Assembly: GCA_004294465.1 (NCBI GenBank)
Contig: REAV01000034.1
Coordinates: 1-6,181 of the forward strand
Direction of reading: 5' to 3'
DNA from: Sphingobacteriia bacterium
GTDB taxonomy: Bacteria > Bacteroidota > Bacteroidia > Chitinophagales > Chitinophagaceae
Length of the DNA stretch: 6,181 bases
Shown here: piece by piece, positions 1 through 6,181 of the stretch
Layout of the letters: the number at the start of each line of letters is the position of its first letter
Position numbering within the stretch: position 1 is the stretch's first letter
Translations under genes and position numbers: made by a program
Notes under the pieces: model-generated
Told to the model about the DNA's origin: nothing
Databases searched by the model: none
What the model saw: the letters and a program-made list of their open reading frames with translations, nothing else

Positions 1-1
1 A

Positions 2-760
2 ACAAAGAAAATCCTGATTTCTCAACCCAGGCCGGAAAGTGATAAATCACCTTATTTTGATTTAGAAAGAAAACACAATGTAGAGTTGGTTTTTCATCCT
101 TTTATTGTTTTAGAAGGCATTCCAGCACGCGAATTCAGGAAGCAAAAAATCGATATCGGTTATTATTCTGGAATCATTTTCACCAGTAGAAATGCGATCG
201 ATCATTTTTTCAGAATGAGTGAAGAATTAAAAATCAGCATTGGGCAGGATACAAAGTATTTCTGTATTACCGAAGCGGTTGCACTCTACCTGCAAAAATT
301 CATCTTATATAGAAAGAGAAAGGTTTTTTATGGTGCTGATGGTACCAATAAAAGCCTATTTGATGTAATTAACAAGCATAAAGAAGCGGAGAAATTCTTG
401 TATGTATGTAGTGAAAATCAGCAGGACAATGAAATTGTGAGCTGGTTAAAAAATAATAAATGCGAGTTTCAGTTAGGATATATGTACCGCACTATCAGCA
501 ACGACATTAAAATGGTAATGGAAAAACAAGATTATCATGTTATTTGTTTTTTCACGCCAAGTGGAGTCAGAAGTTTGTTAGACAATATGCCACAGTTTAA
601 ACAAAACGGAACTGTTTTAGGGGCTTTTGGAAATAATACTTCAAAAGCGGTAGAAGACGCAGGGTTTAATTTGGAAATTAAAGTGCCTTCTCCACAAAAG
701 CCAAGCATGGTATCTGCATTAGACCAGTTTTTAAGTGCATCAAAAACAACCAAGAAATAA
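2..760 (+). CDS. hemD: Uroporphyrinogen-III synthase, 5' end cut by window edge
   Basis: This enzyme cyclises hydroxymethylbilane to uroporphyrinogen III, with inversion of ring D, in the cytoplasm; it is the branch point for haem, sirohaem and cobalamin. The frame is open from base 2 and gives 252 residues, close to the usual 250-260, so only a few N-terminal codons are missing. Counting the first visible codon as 1, ILISQPRPE (4-12) followed by SPYF (16-19) is the typical start of Bacteroidota members. FTSRNAID (60-67) is the lobe-1 motif, FFTPSGVR (183-190) its lobe-2 counterpart, and GAFGNNTSKAVEDAG (207-221) matches the family's conserved glycine/threonine segment near the C-terminus. 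A TTG at 86 would give a shorter product, but it would discard the conserved N-terminus. Family assignment is by motif recognition; HemD proteins are very divergent, so some doubt remains. A strong terminator follows 22 bp after the stop codon. Confidence 0.87.
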   Translation, partial: TKKILISQPRPESDKSPYFDLERKHNVELVFHPFIVLEGIPAREFRKQKIDIGYYSGIIFTSRNAIDHFFRMSEELKISIGQDTKYFCITEAVALYLQKFILYRKRKVFYGADGTNKSLFDVINKHKEAEKFLYVCSENQQDNEIVSWLKNNKCEFQLGYMYRTISNDIKMVMEKQDYHVICFFTPSGVRSLLDNMPQFKQNGTVLGAFGNNTSKAVEDAGFNLEIKVPSPQKPSMVSALDQFLSASKTTKK

Positions 761-782
761 ACCATTTATTAAATAATTGAAC

Positions 783-811
783 AAACCCCTCCTATGAGGG
801 GTTTTGTTTTT
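783..811 (+). terminator. Intrinsic terminator after hemD
   Basis: A perfect 9-bp stem, AAACCCCTC (783-791) with GAGGGGTTT (796-804), closes a CTAT tetraloop and runs into TTTTGTTTTT (802-811). The stem holds six consecutive G-C or A-T pairs of high stability around CCCCTC/GAGGGG, and the T tract is on the + strand side, so it ends transcripts coming from hemD. It lies entirely ahead of the ATG at 824 of the next gene. Confidence 0.9.
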
Positions 812-823
812 ATATTTATCATC

Positions 824-2866
824 ATGACAAAATCATTTGAAAATAAACTGATTCATGAAACCAGTCCTTATTTATTGCAACATGCACATAATCCAGTAGA
901 CTGGTACCCTTGGGGAGAAGAGGCTTTGCAAAGAGCAAAAGCAGAAGACAAACCCATTTTAGTAAGTATTGGATATGCTGCCTGCCATTGGTGTCATGTG
1001 ATGGAGAGAGAGAGTTTTGAAAATGAAGCAACCGCTTCATTTATGAATGAGCATTTCATCAATATCAAAATTGATCGCGAAGAAAGGCCCGATTTGGATC
1101 ATATATATATGGATGCGGTTCAGGCGATGAGCGGGAGTGGTGGTTGGCCCCTAAATGTATTTTTAACTCCTGATCAACTTCCATTTTATGGGGGCACTTA
1201 TTTTCCTCCAACGGCCATGCATAATCGACCGAGCTGGTTGGATGTATTAGGAGGTGTAAGTAAAGGATACCAAGAAAAAAAATCAGCCATTTTTACTCAA
1301 GCTGAAACGCTAAAGAATCATTTAGTAAAAAGCAATTCTTTTGGAATGGTTCAACCAGATGAAACGGAGCAAGCATTATTTTTTTCTGAAGAATCATTGA
1401 ACACCATTGCGGAAAAGCTATTGGAGCAGGCAGATACAGTTGATGGAGGTTTTGGGAATGCACCTAAATTTCCTCAAAGCAATTCTATTGTTTATTTGTT
1501 AAGACATTATCATTTTACCAAAGATCAGGCTTCCTTAGATCAAGCATTATTGAGCATCGATAAAATGATTCAGGGAGGTATTTATGATCAGGTGGGTGGT
1601 GGATTTGCCAGATACAGTACTGATGCACAGTGGCTGGTACCTCATTTCGAAAAAATGTTGTACGATAATGCGCTATTGATAATAGTTTTATCTGAAGCCT
1701 ATCAACTCACTCAAAACAAACAATACCAATTAGTAATAGAACAAACACTTCAGTTCATACATAGAGAATTAACCGACAGTTCGAATGGATTTTACAGTGC
1801 GTTAGATGCCGATAGTGAAGGCGTTGAAGGTAAATTCTATACTTGGAACTATGATGAAATAATTGCTGTTTTAGGAGAAGATGCTGACTTTTTCTGTACA
1901 TTCTTTCAAGTAGAAAAAAACGGGAACTGGCATGAAGGCAGGCATGAAAACCCGCCCACAAATATTCTTTGGATCGACCGTTACCCCTCTGACCAAGAAC
2001 TTGCATTGATTGCTATTTGTAAGGATAAATTATTGGCAAAAAGAGCTTCTAGAATCAGGCCTTTACTGGATGATAAGATATTGTTGGGCTGGAATGCTTT
2101 AATGATCACAGCCTATTGCAAAGCAGCAGCTCTAGGAAATCCCGAATACCTGGAAATTGCCAAACAAACCATGCAGTTTCTGGAAGAAAAATTCAATATC
2201 AATAGCCCATTGGGCTGGAACCATACCTATAAAAACGGAGTAGCAAAAATTCCTGCATTTCTGGATGATTATGCTTATTTGATTCAAGCCTATATTCATT
2301 TACAGGAACTTACCGGCAATTCAGAGTATCTTCTAAAGGCAAAAAGTTTAACCGAATGGGTGATGGACCATTTTTCGGAAGAGTCGACTGGATTCTTTTA
2401 TTACACACCTGATTTTCAAAAAGATATAATTGTACGTAAAAAAGAAGTTTTTGATGGAGCAACCCCAAGCGGAAATGCCATCATGGCAATTAATTTGTAT
2501 TATTTATCCGTGGTTTTTGATGAATCTGGTTGGCAAAAAAGATCAACTCATTTAACTGCCTCTTTATCCAACGCCATTTTAAAACATCCTACCTCATTTG
2601 CTTGTTGGGCAAGTTTACTGCAAACCATGGTGAAGGGAAATAAGGAAATAGTGGTGACCGGGCAACAAGCACTCCATTATCTGAATCCTATCAATAGGGC
2701 ATATATACCCAATAAAATAATTCAGGCATCGGAAACTAATTTGGCCGTTTTTCCGTTATTAACCGGAAAAGAGTTCGAAAAAGAGGCAGTTTTGTTTTAT
2801 TTGTGTGAAAATTATACCTGTGGGCCGGCATTTAGAACTGTAGAAACGCTTTTAGCAAATATGTAA
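824..2866 (+). CDS. YyaL/SPATA20-like thioredoxin-domain (DUF255) protein
   Basis: This is a 680-residue, full-length member of the family that includes B. subtilis YyaL and mammalian SPATA20. The N-terminal thioredoxin-like domain (about 1-165) opens with a near-invariant segment ([21 protein letters not shown], 7-27) and carries a CHWC redox motif at 54-57. The rest resembles an (alpha/alpha)6 barrel of the glycosidase/epimerase type, with family blocks APKFPQ (213-218), [10 protein letters not shown] (274-283), DADSEG (328-333), [10 protein letters not shown] (416-425) and GATPSGNA (545-552). A C-terminal C-x4-C pair (661, 666) is also typical. No signal peptide or membrane helix is seen, so it is probably cytoplasmic. 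The biochemical role of the family is not established; a redox function is inferred from CHWC. I chose the ATG at 824 because the in-frame ATG at 794 lies in the terminator loop and adds ten residues the family lacks. No Shine-Dalgarno is visible. Confidence 0.93.
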   Translation: MTKSFENKLIHETSPYLLQHAHNPVDWYPWGEEALQRAKAEDKPILVSIGYAACHWCHVMERESFENEATASFMNEHFINIKIDREERPDLDHIYMDAVQAMSGSGGWPLNVFLTPDQLPFYGGTYFPPTAMHNRPSWLDVLGGVSKGYQEKKSAIFTQAETLKNHLVKSNSFGMVQPDETEQALFFSEESLNTIAEKLLEQADTVDGGFGNAPKFPQSNSIVYLLRHYHFTKDQASLDQALLSIDKMIQGGIYDQVGGGFARYSTDAQWLVPHFEKMLYDNALLIIVLSEAYQLTQNKQYQLVIEQTLQFIHRELTDSSNGFYSALDADSEGVEGKFYTWNYDEIIAVLGEDADFFCTFFQVEKNGNWHEGRHENPPTNILWIDRYPSDQELALIAICKDKLLAKRASRIRPLLDDKILLGWNALMITAYCKAAALGNPEYLEIAKQTMQFLEEKFNINSPLGWNHTYKNGVAKIPAFLDDYAYLIQAYIHLQELTGNSEYLLKAKSLTEWVMDHFSEESTGFFYYTPDFQKDIIVRKKEVFDGATPSGNAIMAINLYYLSVVFDESGWQKRSTHLTASLSNAILKHPTSFACWASLLQTMVKGNKEIVVTGQQALHYLNPINRAYIPNKIIQASETNLAVFPLLTGKEFEKEAVLFYLCENYTCGPAFRTVETLLANM

Positions 2867-2880
2867 CAACTTTATTTGTA

Positions 2881-2897
2881 ATTTGCCTCTGACAGTG
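2881..2897. repeat. Left member of a repeat pair flanking the gldK control region
   Basis: ATTTGCCTCTG (2881-2891) recurs as ATTTGCCACTG at 3023-3033 (10 of 11 bases). The overlapping GACAGTG (2891-2897) is the exact reverse complement of CACTGTC at 3029-3035. The right-hand copies overlap the -7 box and the predicted transcription start. The pair may mark regulator binding sites, or a duplication; 7-11 bp matches in AT-rich DNA can also arise by chance. Confidence 0.35.
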
Positions 2898-2963
2898 AAT
2901 TTTTTGGGTTTCGTATTCAACAAAATAATAATTCAATCGTATTTGACGTTACATTTACTTGCT

Positions 2964-3007
2964 ACTGTTAAATAATAAAATTTAGTCGATTTTTAAGACT
3001 TAACAGT
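2964..3007. repeat. 44-bp imperfect palindrome upstream of the gldK promoter
   Basis: The outer arms ACTGTTAA (2964-2971) and TTAACAGT (3000-3007) are perfect 8-bp inverted repeats. Inside them, TAAAA (2976-2980) and TTTTA (2991-2995) pair in register, separated from the outer arms by 4 bases on each side, leaving a 10-base centre at 2981-2990. The right arm ends 12 bp before the -7 box, so it covers the position where the -33 element should lie. It could be an operator or a transcribed hairpin at the end of the upstream mRNA. It is AT-rich and has no T tract after it, so it is not a convincing terminator. The symmetry is directly visible; the function is inferred. Confidence 0.5.
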
Positions 3008-3019
3008 CGTTGGAAAACT

Positions 3020-3027
3020 TATATTTG
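3020..3027 (+). promoter_or_regulatory. Putative gldK promoter, -7 box TATATTTG
   Basis: TATATTTG matches the Bacteroidota primary sigma factor -7 consensus TAnnTTTG at every defined base. It sits 25 bp before the gldK ATG, so transcription would start around 3031-3035 and leave a leader of about 20 nt. No clear TTTG-type -33 element is found 19-21 bp upstream; that stretch is occupied by the right arm of the palindrome at 3000-3007. The promoter would serve gldK and probably gldL and gldM. Confidence 0.65.
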
Positions 3028-3035
3028 CCACTGTC
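3023..3035. repeat. Right member of the repeat pair, overlapping the gldK -7 box
   Basis: ATTTGCCACTG (3023-3033) is the direct partner of 2881-2891, and CACTGTC (3029-3035) is the inverted partner of 2891-2897. Its first five bases are the end of the TATATTTG promoter box, and its 3' part covers the expected start of transcription. A protein bound here would therefore interfere directly with initiation. Binding is speculative. Confidence 0.35.
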
Positions 3036-3052
3036 AAAACCAGTTTCAGAAA

Positions 3053-4330
3053 ATGAAAATCCAAATTTCCATAATTGCCACTGCAATGGTTGCACTAAGT
3101 TTAGTGTCTTGCTTTAAAGGCAAGAAAACCAAGGGAACTCCTGACGATGGGCAATTGCATGGCGTTGCCCCAACTGCTAAGCAAAGCATGAGTAATCCTA
3201 GAAGCATGGTTTATGTGCAACCCGGTACTTTCCACATGGGTCCTAGTGATGAAGATATCAGCTATAATTACACCACCAGAAATCGTCAGGTTTCGATGCC
3301 AGGATTTTGGATGGATGCTACAGAAATCACCAATAACGAATATCGTCAGTTCATCAATTGGACACGTGACTCTCTCGCTTTTAAAATCTTATTTGGTCAA
3401 GGTATAAATAAAGCTGACGACACCATGGCGGTGGATTGGAAAAAAGTGGCCACTATTAAGTGGGATAAGAACACCGTTGAAAAATTAAACGAATTAAATT
3501 TAGCTCCAGACAATCGTTTGTATGGTAAGCCGGAAATAGATCCAGAAAAATTGTTGTACCGTGTAGAATATTTCGACTTGAATGAAGCTGCAAAAAGAGA
3601 AAATGCAGGAGCTCCCCGCAAGAATTTTATAGTTAAGAAAGATCAAAAGATCTACCCTGATACCTTGGTTTGGATGAGAGACTTCTCTTATTCTTACAAC
3701 GAACCAATGACCAAAAGATATTTTAACCATCCTGCATTTGGTAACTATCCGGTAGTAGGAGTGAACTGGAAACAGGCAATGGCTTTCTGCCATTGGAGAT
3801 CACATCTTCAAAATACCTTTTTAGAGAAGAAAAAATTAGCCATCGAGGGAGATTATCGTTTGCCGAGTGAGGCAGAATGGGAATATGCAGCGCGAGGAGG
3901 TAGAACCAATTCGATGTATCCATGGGGAAGCTATTATCCGAGAAATAAGAAAGGTTGTTTATTGGCCAATTTCAAACCAGGCAGAGGTAACTATGCCGAA
4001 GATGGAGGCTTTTATACAGTAAGGGCTGACGCATATTGGCCAAATGATTATGGCTTATTTAATATGTCTGGAAATGTGGCTGAATGGACTGGTTCCTATT
4101 TTTATGAAGGCGCTTATAATTTCATGAGCGACATGAGCCCCGATATTCGTTATGATGCCAAAGATTCTGATCGCCCACGTGAAAAAAGAAAAGTAGTACG
4201 TGGCGGTAGCTGGAAAGACATTGCATACATGATTCAAGTGAGCACAAGGTCTTATGAATATCAGGATACAGCTAAATCTTATATTGGATTTCGTTGTGTA
4301 ATTGATTTAGCCCCTAAAATGAAAAAATAA
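3053..4330 (+). CDS. gldK: Type IX secretion/gliding lipoprotein GldK (PorK)
   Basis: GldK is an outer-membrane lipoprotein that, with GldN, forms the periplasmic ring of the type IX secretion system. The 425-residue product starts with a lipoprotein signal peptide: a hydrophobic stretch after Lys2 ending in the lipobox LVSC, with Cys20 as the lipidated residue. A sulfatase-modifying-factor (FGE-like) domain runs from about 51 to 417, with the blocks VQPGTFHMGP (55-64), ITNNEY (92-97), RLPSEAEWEYA (269-279), NMSGNVAEW (337-345) and RGGS (383-386), ending in IGFRC (411-415). The two catalytic cysteines of true formylglycine-generating enzymes appear to be replaced by Asp389 and Ile394, as expected for a structural protein. 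GldJ is a similar FGE-like lipoprotein, but the following gldL and gldM identify this one as gldK. The ATG at 3053 is supported by the signal peptide and by the promoter just upstream. Confidence 0.95.
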   Translation: MKIQISIIATAMVALSLVSCFKGKKTKGTPDDGQLHGVAPTAKQSMSNPRSMVYVQPGTFHMGPSDEDISYNYTTRNRQVSMPGFWMDATEITNNEYRQFINWTRDSLAFKILFGQGINKADDTMAVDWKKVATIKWDKNTVEKLNELNLAPDNRLYGKPEIDPEKLLYRVEYFDLNEAAKRENAGAPRKNFIVKKDQKIYPDTLVWMRDFSYSYNEPMTKRYFNHPAFGNYPVVGVNWKQAMAFCHWRSHLQNTFLEKKKLAIEGDYRLPSEAEWEYAARGGRTNSMYPWGSYYPRNKKGCLLANFKPGRGNYAEDGGFYTVRADAYWPNDYGLFNMSGNVAEWTGSYFYEGAYNFMSDMSPDIRYDAKDSDRPREKRKVVRGGSWKDIAYMIQVSTRSYEYQDTAKSYIGFRCVIDLAPKMKK

Positions 4331-4363
4331 TTTAAACCGATAATTTTAAAATTTCCTTAATCT

Positions 4364-4377
4364 AAAAAAAATAAAAA
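4364..4377 (+). promoter_or_regulatory. A-rich translation leader of gldL
   Basis: Thirteen of the 14 bases directly before the gldL ATG are A, with a single T at 4372, and there is no Shine-Dalgarno sequence. Bacteroidota ribosomes make little use of Shine-Dalgarno pairing, and A-rich unstructured leaders are known to favour initiation in the phylum. This supports the start at 4378. Confidence 0.5.
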
Positions 4378-5139
4378 ATGGCTGCTGCAATTCCTCCTAA
4401 AGTTACAAAATGGTTTGATGTTGGTGTATCCATCGCTGCAGCGGTGGTAATCTTTGGTGCATTACAGAAAATTTTACACACAGAGATAGCTGATTTAATG
4501 TTAAAAATTGGTTTGGGAACAGAAGCTGTCATCTTTATAGGATACGGTGTTTTGTATCTAATATATCCTGCAATTGATGATCATGAAGTTCATCTTCCTG
4601 GTAAACAAGCAGCAGGAAATCCGGCTTTGAATAATTTAGACAAAATGATGCAAGAAGCAGATATTACACCTACCAATTTGGCCAAATTAAGTGCTGGATT
4701 TCAAAAGTTAGGTGTAACAGTAGATAAGATGGGAGAAATTGGAGATGTGGTAAAATCTACTGGAGATTTTTCGGCAAAATCAAAAGAAGCAAGTGTTGCA
4801 ATGGGTGCTGTTTCAACTGCAGTAAATGGTGTTGTTCAGTCTATGGCGGGCTTTAATTCTGCAGGTGAAATTGGTAAACAATTTCACTTACAAGTTCAAG
4901 GGTTAACCAAGAATTTATCTTCTTTAAATACCATTTACGAATTGGAATTGCAGGAAAGCAATAACCATTTAAAAGCATTGAATCAGTTCTACGGAAAATT
5001 GAATCAAGCTTCTGTGGCTATGACAGCAAGTGCAGATGATGCAATAAAAGCGAAAGAGCAAATTGCAGCATTGGCTACTAATTTGACTAAGCTCAACCAA
5101 GTTTATGGCAGCATGTTAACTGCTATGCAAGGAAGATAA
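4378..5139 (+). CDS. gldL: Type IX secretion motor protein GldL (PorL)
   Basis: GldL is the inner-membrane, proton-conducting stator-like subunit that surrounds the GldM helices and powers type IX secretion and gliding. The 253-residue product has two transmembrane helices, about 14-33 and 42-64, joined by a short loop. By alignment with F. johnsoniae GldL from memory, Lys31 in GALQKI corresponds to its Lys27, and Glu49 in GLGTEAVIF to the intramembrane Glu49 needed for motor function. The remainder (about 75-253) is hydrophilic, rich in Ala, Lys, Gln and Asn, and looks largely helical with coiled-coil-like leucine spacing, as in the cytoplasmic part of the family. It is somewhat longer than the F. 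johnsoniae protein (about 215 residues), with the extra length in this tail. It lies 47 bp after gldK with no terminator between, so it is probably co-transcribed. Confidence 0.95.
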   Translation: MAAAIPPKVTKWFDVGVSIAAAVVIFGALQKILHTEIADLMLKIGLGTEAVIFIGYGVLYLIYPAIDDHEVHLPGKQAAGNPALNNLDKMMQEADITPTNLAKLSAGFQKLGVTVDKMGEIGDVVKSTGDFSAKSKEASVAMGAVSTAVNGVVQSMAGFNSAGEIGKQFHLQVQGLTKNLSSLNTIYELELQESNNHLKALNQFYGKLNQASVAMTASADDAIKAKEQIAALATNLTKLNQVYGSMLTAMQGR

Positions 5140-5202
5140 TAGTCATTTCAACAATGAACAACCAAACTAATTTGTAAATTTTTTTGATAAACGTAAGATA
5201 GT

Positions 5203-6181
5203 ATGTCACTACCCAAGGAACCGCGGCAGAAGATGATCAACATGATGTATTTAGTGTTAACTGCACTATTGGCATTGAATGTGTCTTCTGAAATCTTAAA
5301 TGCTTTTAAAACGGTTGATAAAAGTTTAACGACTGCCAGTGGAATAGTTGAACAAAAGAATGAGGGAATTTTTAAATCTTTTGCAAAAAAAATGGCAGAT
5401 CCAACCACAAAAGATAAAGCGGAGTTGTGGTTTCCTAAAGCCCAGAAAGCAAAAACGTTGGCTGATGAAGTATATAACTATTTAGAAACATTAAAGCTGG
5501 AATTAAAGAAAGAGTCAGGATTAAGTAAAGATGAAAATGGAAAAGAAGTATACAAAGAAGATGATCTAGATGCAGCAACACGTATGTTTTTATCTAATCC
5601 TCCTGAAGGAAAAGGAAAAGGAAAAGAGCTGTATGCAAGATTGAAATCATTCAAAGAGCAATTGATGGCCATTGACCCGGAAATTGCAAAAGAAGTTGGA
5701 GCTACCCTTCCTTTGGATATCCCAGATGCAAAAGATGAAAAAGCGGTGAAAGATTGGGCTTATTCATTTTTCCATATGACACCTACTGTTGCAGGTATTA
5801 CCATCTTAAGTAAATTTCAGAATGATATTAAAAACAGTGAAGCACAAGTAGTGGAGTATTGTCATAAAGAAATTGGTGAAGTTGAATTAGTATACGACCA
5901 GTTTCAGGCTATTGCCAATGCCAATGCAAGCTATGTTATGCCTGGCGAAGAAATCATTATCAATGCAGGTGTGGGAGCATTCAACAGTGCGTCTAAACCA
6001 ACTGTATCGGTAGATGGTGCTGGTGCAACACCAACGCCTGATGGTTCTTTTGAATATAAATTCAAGCCTACCAGCAGTGGTATGAAAAGAGTAAATATTT
6101 CTTTTGTTAAGCCTGATGGAACAACTGCTACAGTAACTAAAGAAATTAAATATACAGTTGGGGTACCTTCTGGCTTAGTTG
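5203..6181 (+). CDS. gldM: Type IX secretion motor protein GldM (PorM), 3' end cut by window edge
   Basis: GldM is the second motor subunit: one inner-membrane helix sits inside the GldL ring, and a long periplasmic dimer reaches the GldK/GldN ring. The frame is open from ATG 5203 to the edge, giving 326 complete codons of an expected 510-530. The typical start PRQKMINMMYLVLTALLALN (7-26) gives a short positive N-tail and a transmembrane helix of about 11-30. A helical first periplasmic domain follows, ending in the conserved block with TPTVAGITILSKFQNDIKNS (193-212). A beta-rich, Ig-like domain begins near 240 (PGEEIIINAGVGAF) and continues to the edge. A GKGKGK run at 136-141 is encoded by three GGAAAA repeats. 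The gene follows gldL by 63 bp without a terminator. The start is set by the family N-terminus; there is no Shine-Dalgarno. gldN is expected downstream. Confidence 0.95.
   Translation, partial: MSLPKEPRQKMINMMYLVLTALLALNVSSEILNAFKTVDKSLTTASGIVEQKNEGIFKSFAKKMADPTTKDKAELWFPKAQKAKTLADEVYNYLETLKLELKKESGLSKDENGKEVYKEDDLDAATRMFLSNPPEGKGKGKELYARLKSFKEQLMAIDPEIAKEVGATLPLDIPDAKDEKAVKDWAYSFFHMTPTVAGITILSKFQNDIKNSEAQVVEYCHKEIGEVELVYDQFQAIANANASYVMPGEEIIINAGVGAFNSASKPTVSVDGAGATPTPDGSFEYKFKPTSSGMKRVNISFVKPDGTTATVTKEIKYTVGVPSGLV
5608..5625 (+). repeat. Three tandem GGAAAA hexamers inside gldM
   Basis: Three perfect copies of GGAAAA, in frame, encode Gly-Lys-Gly-Lys-Gly-Lys at residues 136-141 of GldM. Changes by whole units would keep the frame, so copy number could vary among strains without breaking the gene. 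It lies in a charged part of the first periplasmic domain, probably a surface loop. Confidence 0.6.

Noticed and set aside
86..760. hemD starting at TTG 86 as a complete 224-residue protein
   Set aside because: The same frame is open to base 2 and encodes the conserved N-terminal segment ILISQPRPE...SPYF, so the real start is outside the window.
535..765. Reverse-strand ORF over the end of hemD
   Set aside because: It is fully covered by hemD coding sequence on the other strand, with no recognisable family, and is best explained as a shadow.
2911..2943. Direct repeat TCGTATT (2911-2917 and 2937-2943)
   Set aside because: Seven bases in AT-rich DNA is within chance, and it does not line up with the promoter or the palindrome.
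3397..4237. Several reverse-strand ORFs of 60-97 codons inside gldK
   Set aside because: All lie opposite the clear gldK reading frame and show no domain or leader features.
4331..4377. TAATTTTA as a possible promoter between gldK and gldL
   Set aside because: It lacks the final G of the -7 box and has no -33 element; co-transcription with gldK is the simpler reading.
5154..5177. Seven-codon mini-ORF (MNNQTNL) between gldL and gldM
   Set aside because: A leader-peptide role would need a nearby attenuator hairpin, and none is visible. An ORF this short is expected by chance.
5166..5202. Promoter-like TA-rich strings with TTTG ahead of gldM
   Set aside because: The matches to TAnnTTTG are one base short or have a mismatch, and such strings are common in this AT-rich gap. 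A separate gldM promoter is not supported.
5148..5408. Reverse-strand 86-codon ORF across the gldL-gldM gap and the start of gldM
   Set aside because: It overlaps the conserved GldM N-terminus on the + strand; its product has no recognisable features.
1..6181. Mobile element, CRISPR array, tRNA/rRNA or riboswitch
   Set aside because: I saw no transposase or integrase motifs, no regularly spaced repeats, no cloverleaf or rRNA sequence, and no gap longer than 186 bp that could hold such elements.

Overview
The window is chromosomal DNA from a member of the Bacteroidota, and all genes lie on the + strand. The assignment rests on three things: a gldK-gldL-gldM cluster (type IX secretion and gliding, known only from this phylum), a perfect match to the Bacteroidota -7 promoter box TAnnTTTG ahead of gldK, and A-rich leaders without Shine-Dalgarno sequences. 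The DNA is AT-rich. The protein style suggests the Chitinophagales/Chitinophagaceae side of the phylum, but that is an impression rather than a demonstrated placement.

Layout: (1) Bases 2-760 hold a nearly complete hemD-type uroporphyrinogen-III synthase gene, whose first few codons lie outside the window. (2) Bases 783-811 hold a strong intrinsic terminator. (3) Bases 824-2866 encode a full-length YyaL/SPATA20-type protein (thioredoxin-like DUF255 domain plus an alpha/alpha-barrel); its ATG is only 12 nt beyond the terminator's T tract. (4) Bases 2867-3052 are a regulatory intergenic region with an imperfect palindrome, nested repeats and the gldK promoter. (5) Bases 3053-4330, 4378-5139 and 5203 to the right edge are gldK, gldL and gldM, with gldM cut by the edge. 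gldN is expected next, outside the window.

How the genes work together: GldL and GldM form the inner-membrane, proton-driven motor of the type IX secretion system. GldM reaches through the periplasm towards the ring made by the outer-membrane lipoprotein GldK and its partner GldN. No terminator separates gldK, gldL and gldM, and the gaps are 47 and 63 bp, so they are probably one transcript from the promoter near 3020-3027. The two upstream genes belong to tetrapyrrole biosynthesis and to a poorly understood thioredoxin-like family, and have no obvious mechanistic link to secretion.

I found no previously undescribed system, mobile element, CRISPR array or RNA gene. The most unusual parts are the repeat-rich control region ahead of gldK and the very tight terminator-to-start arrangement ahead of the YyaL-like gene.
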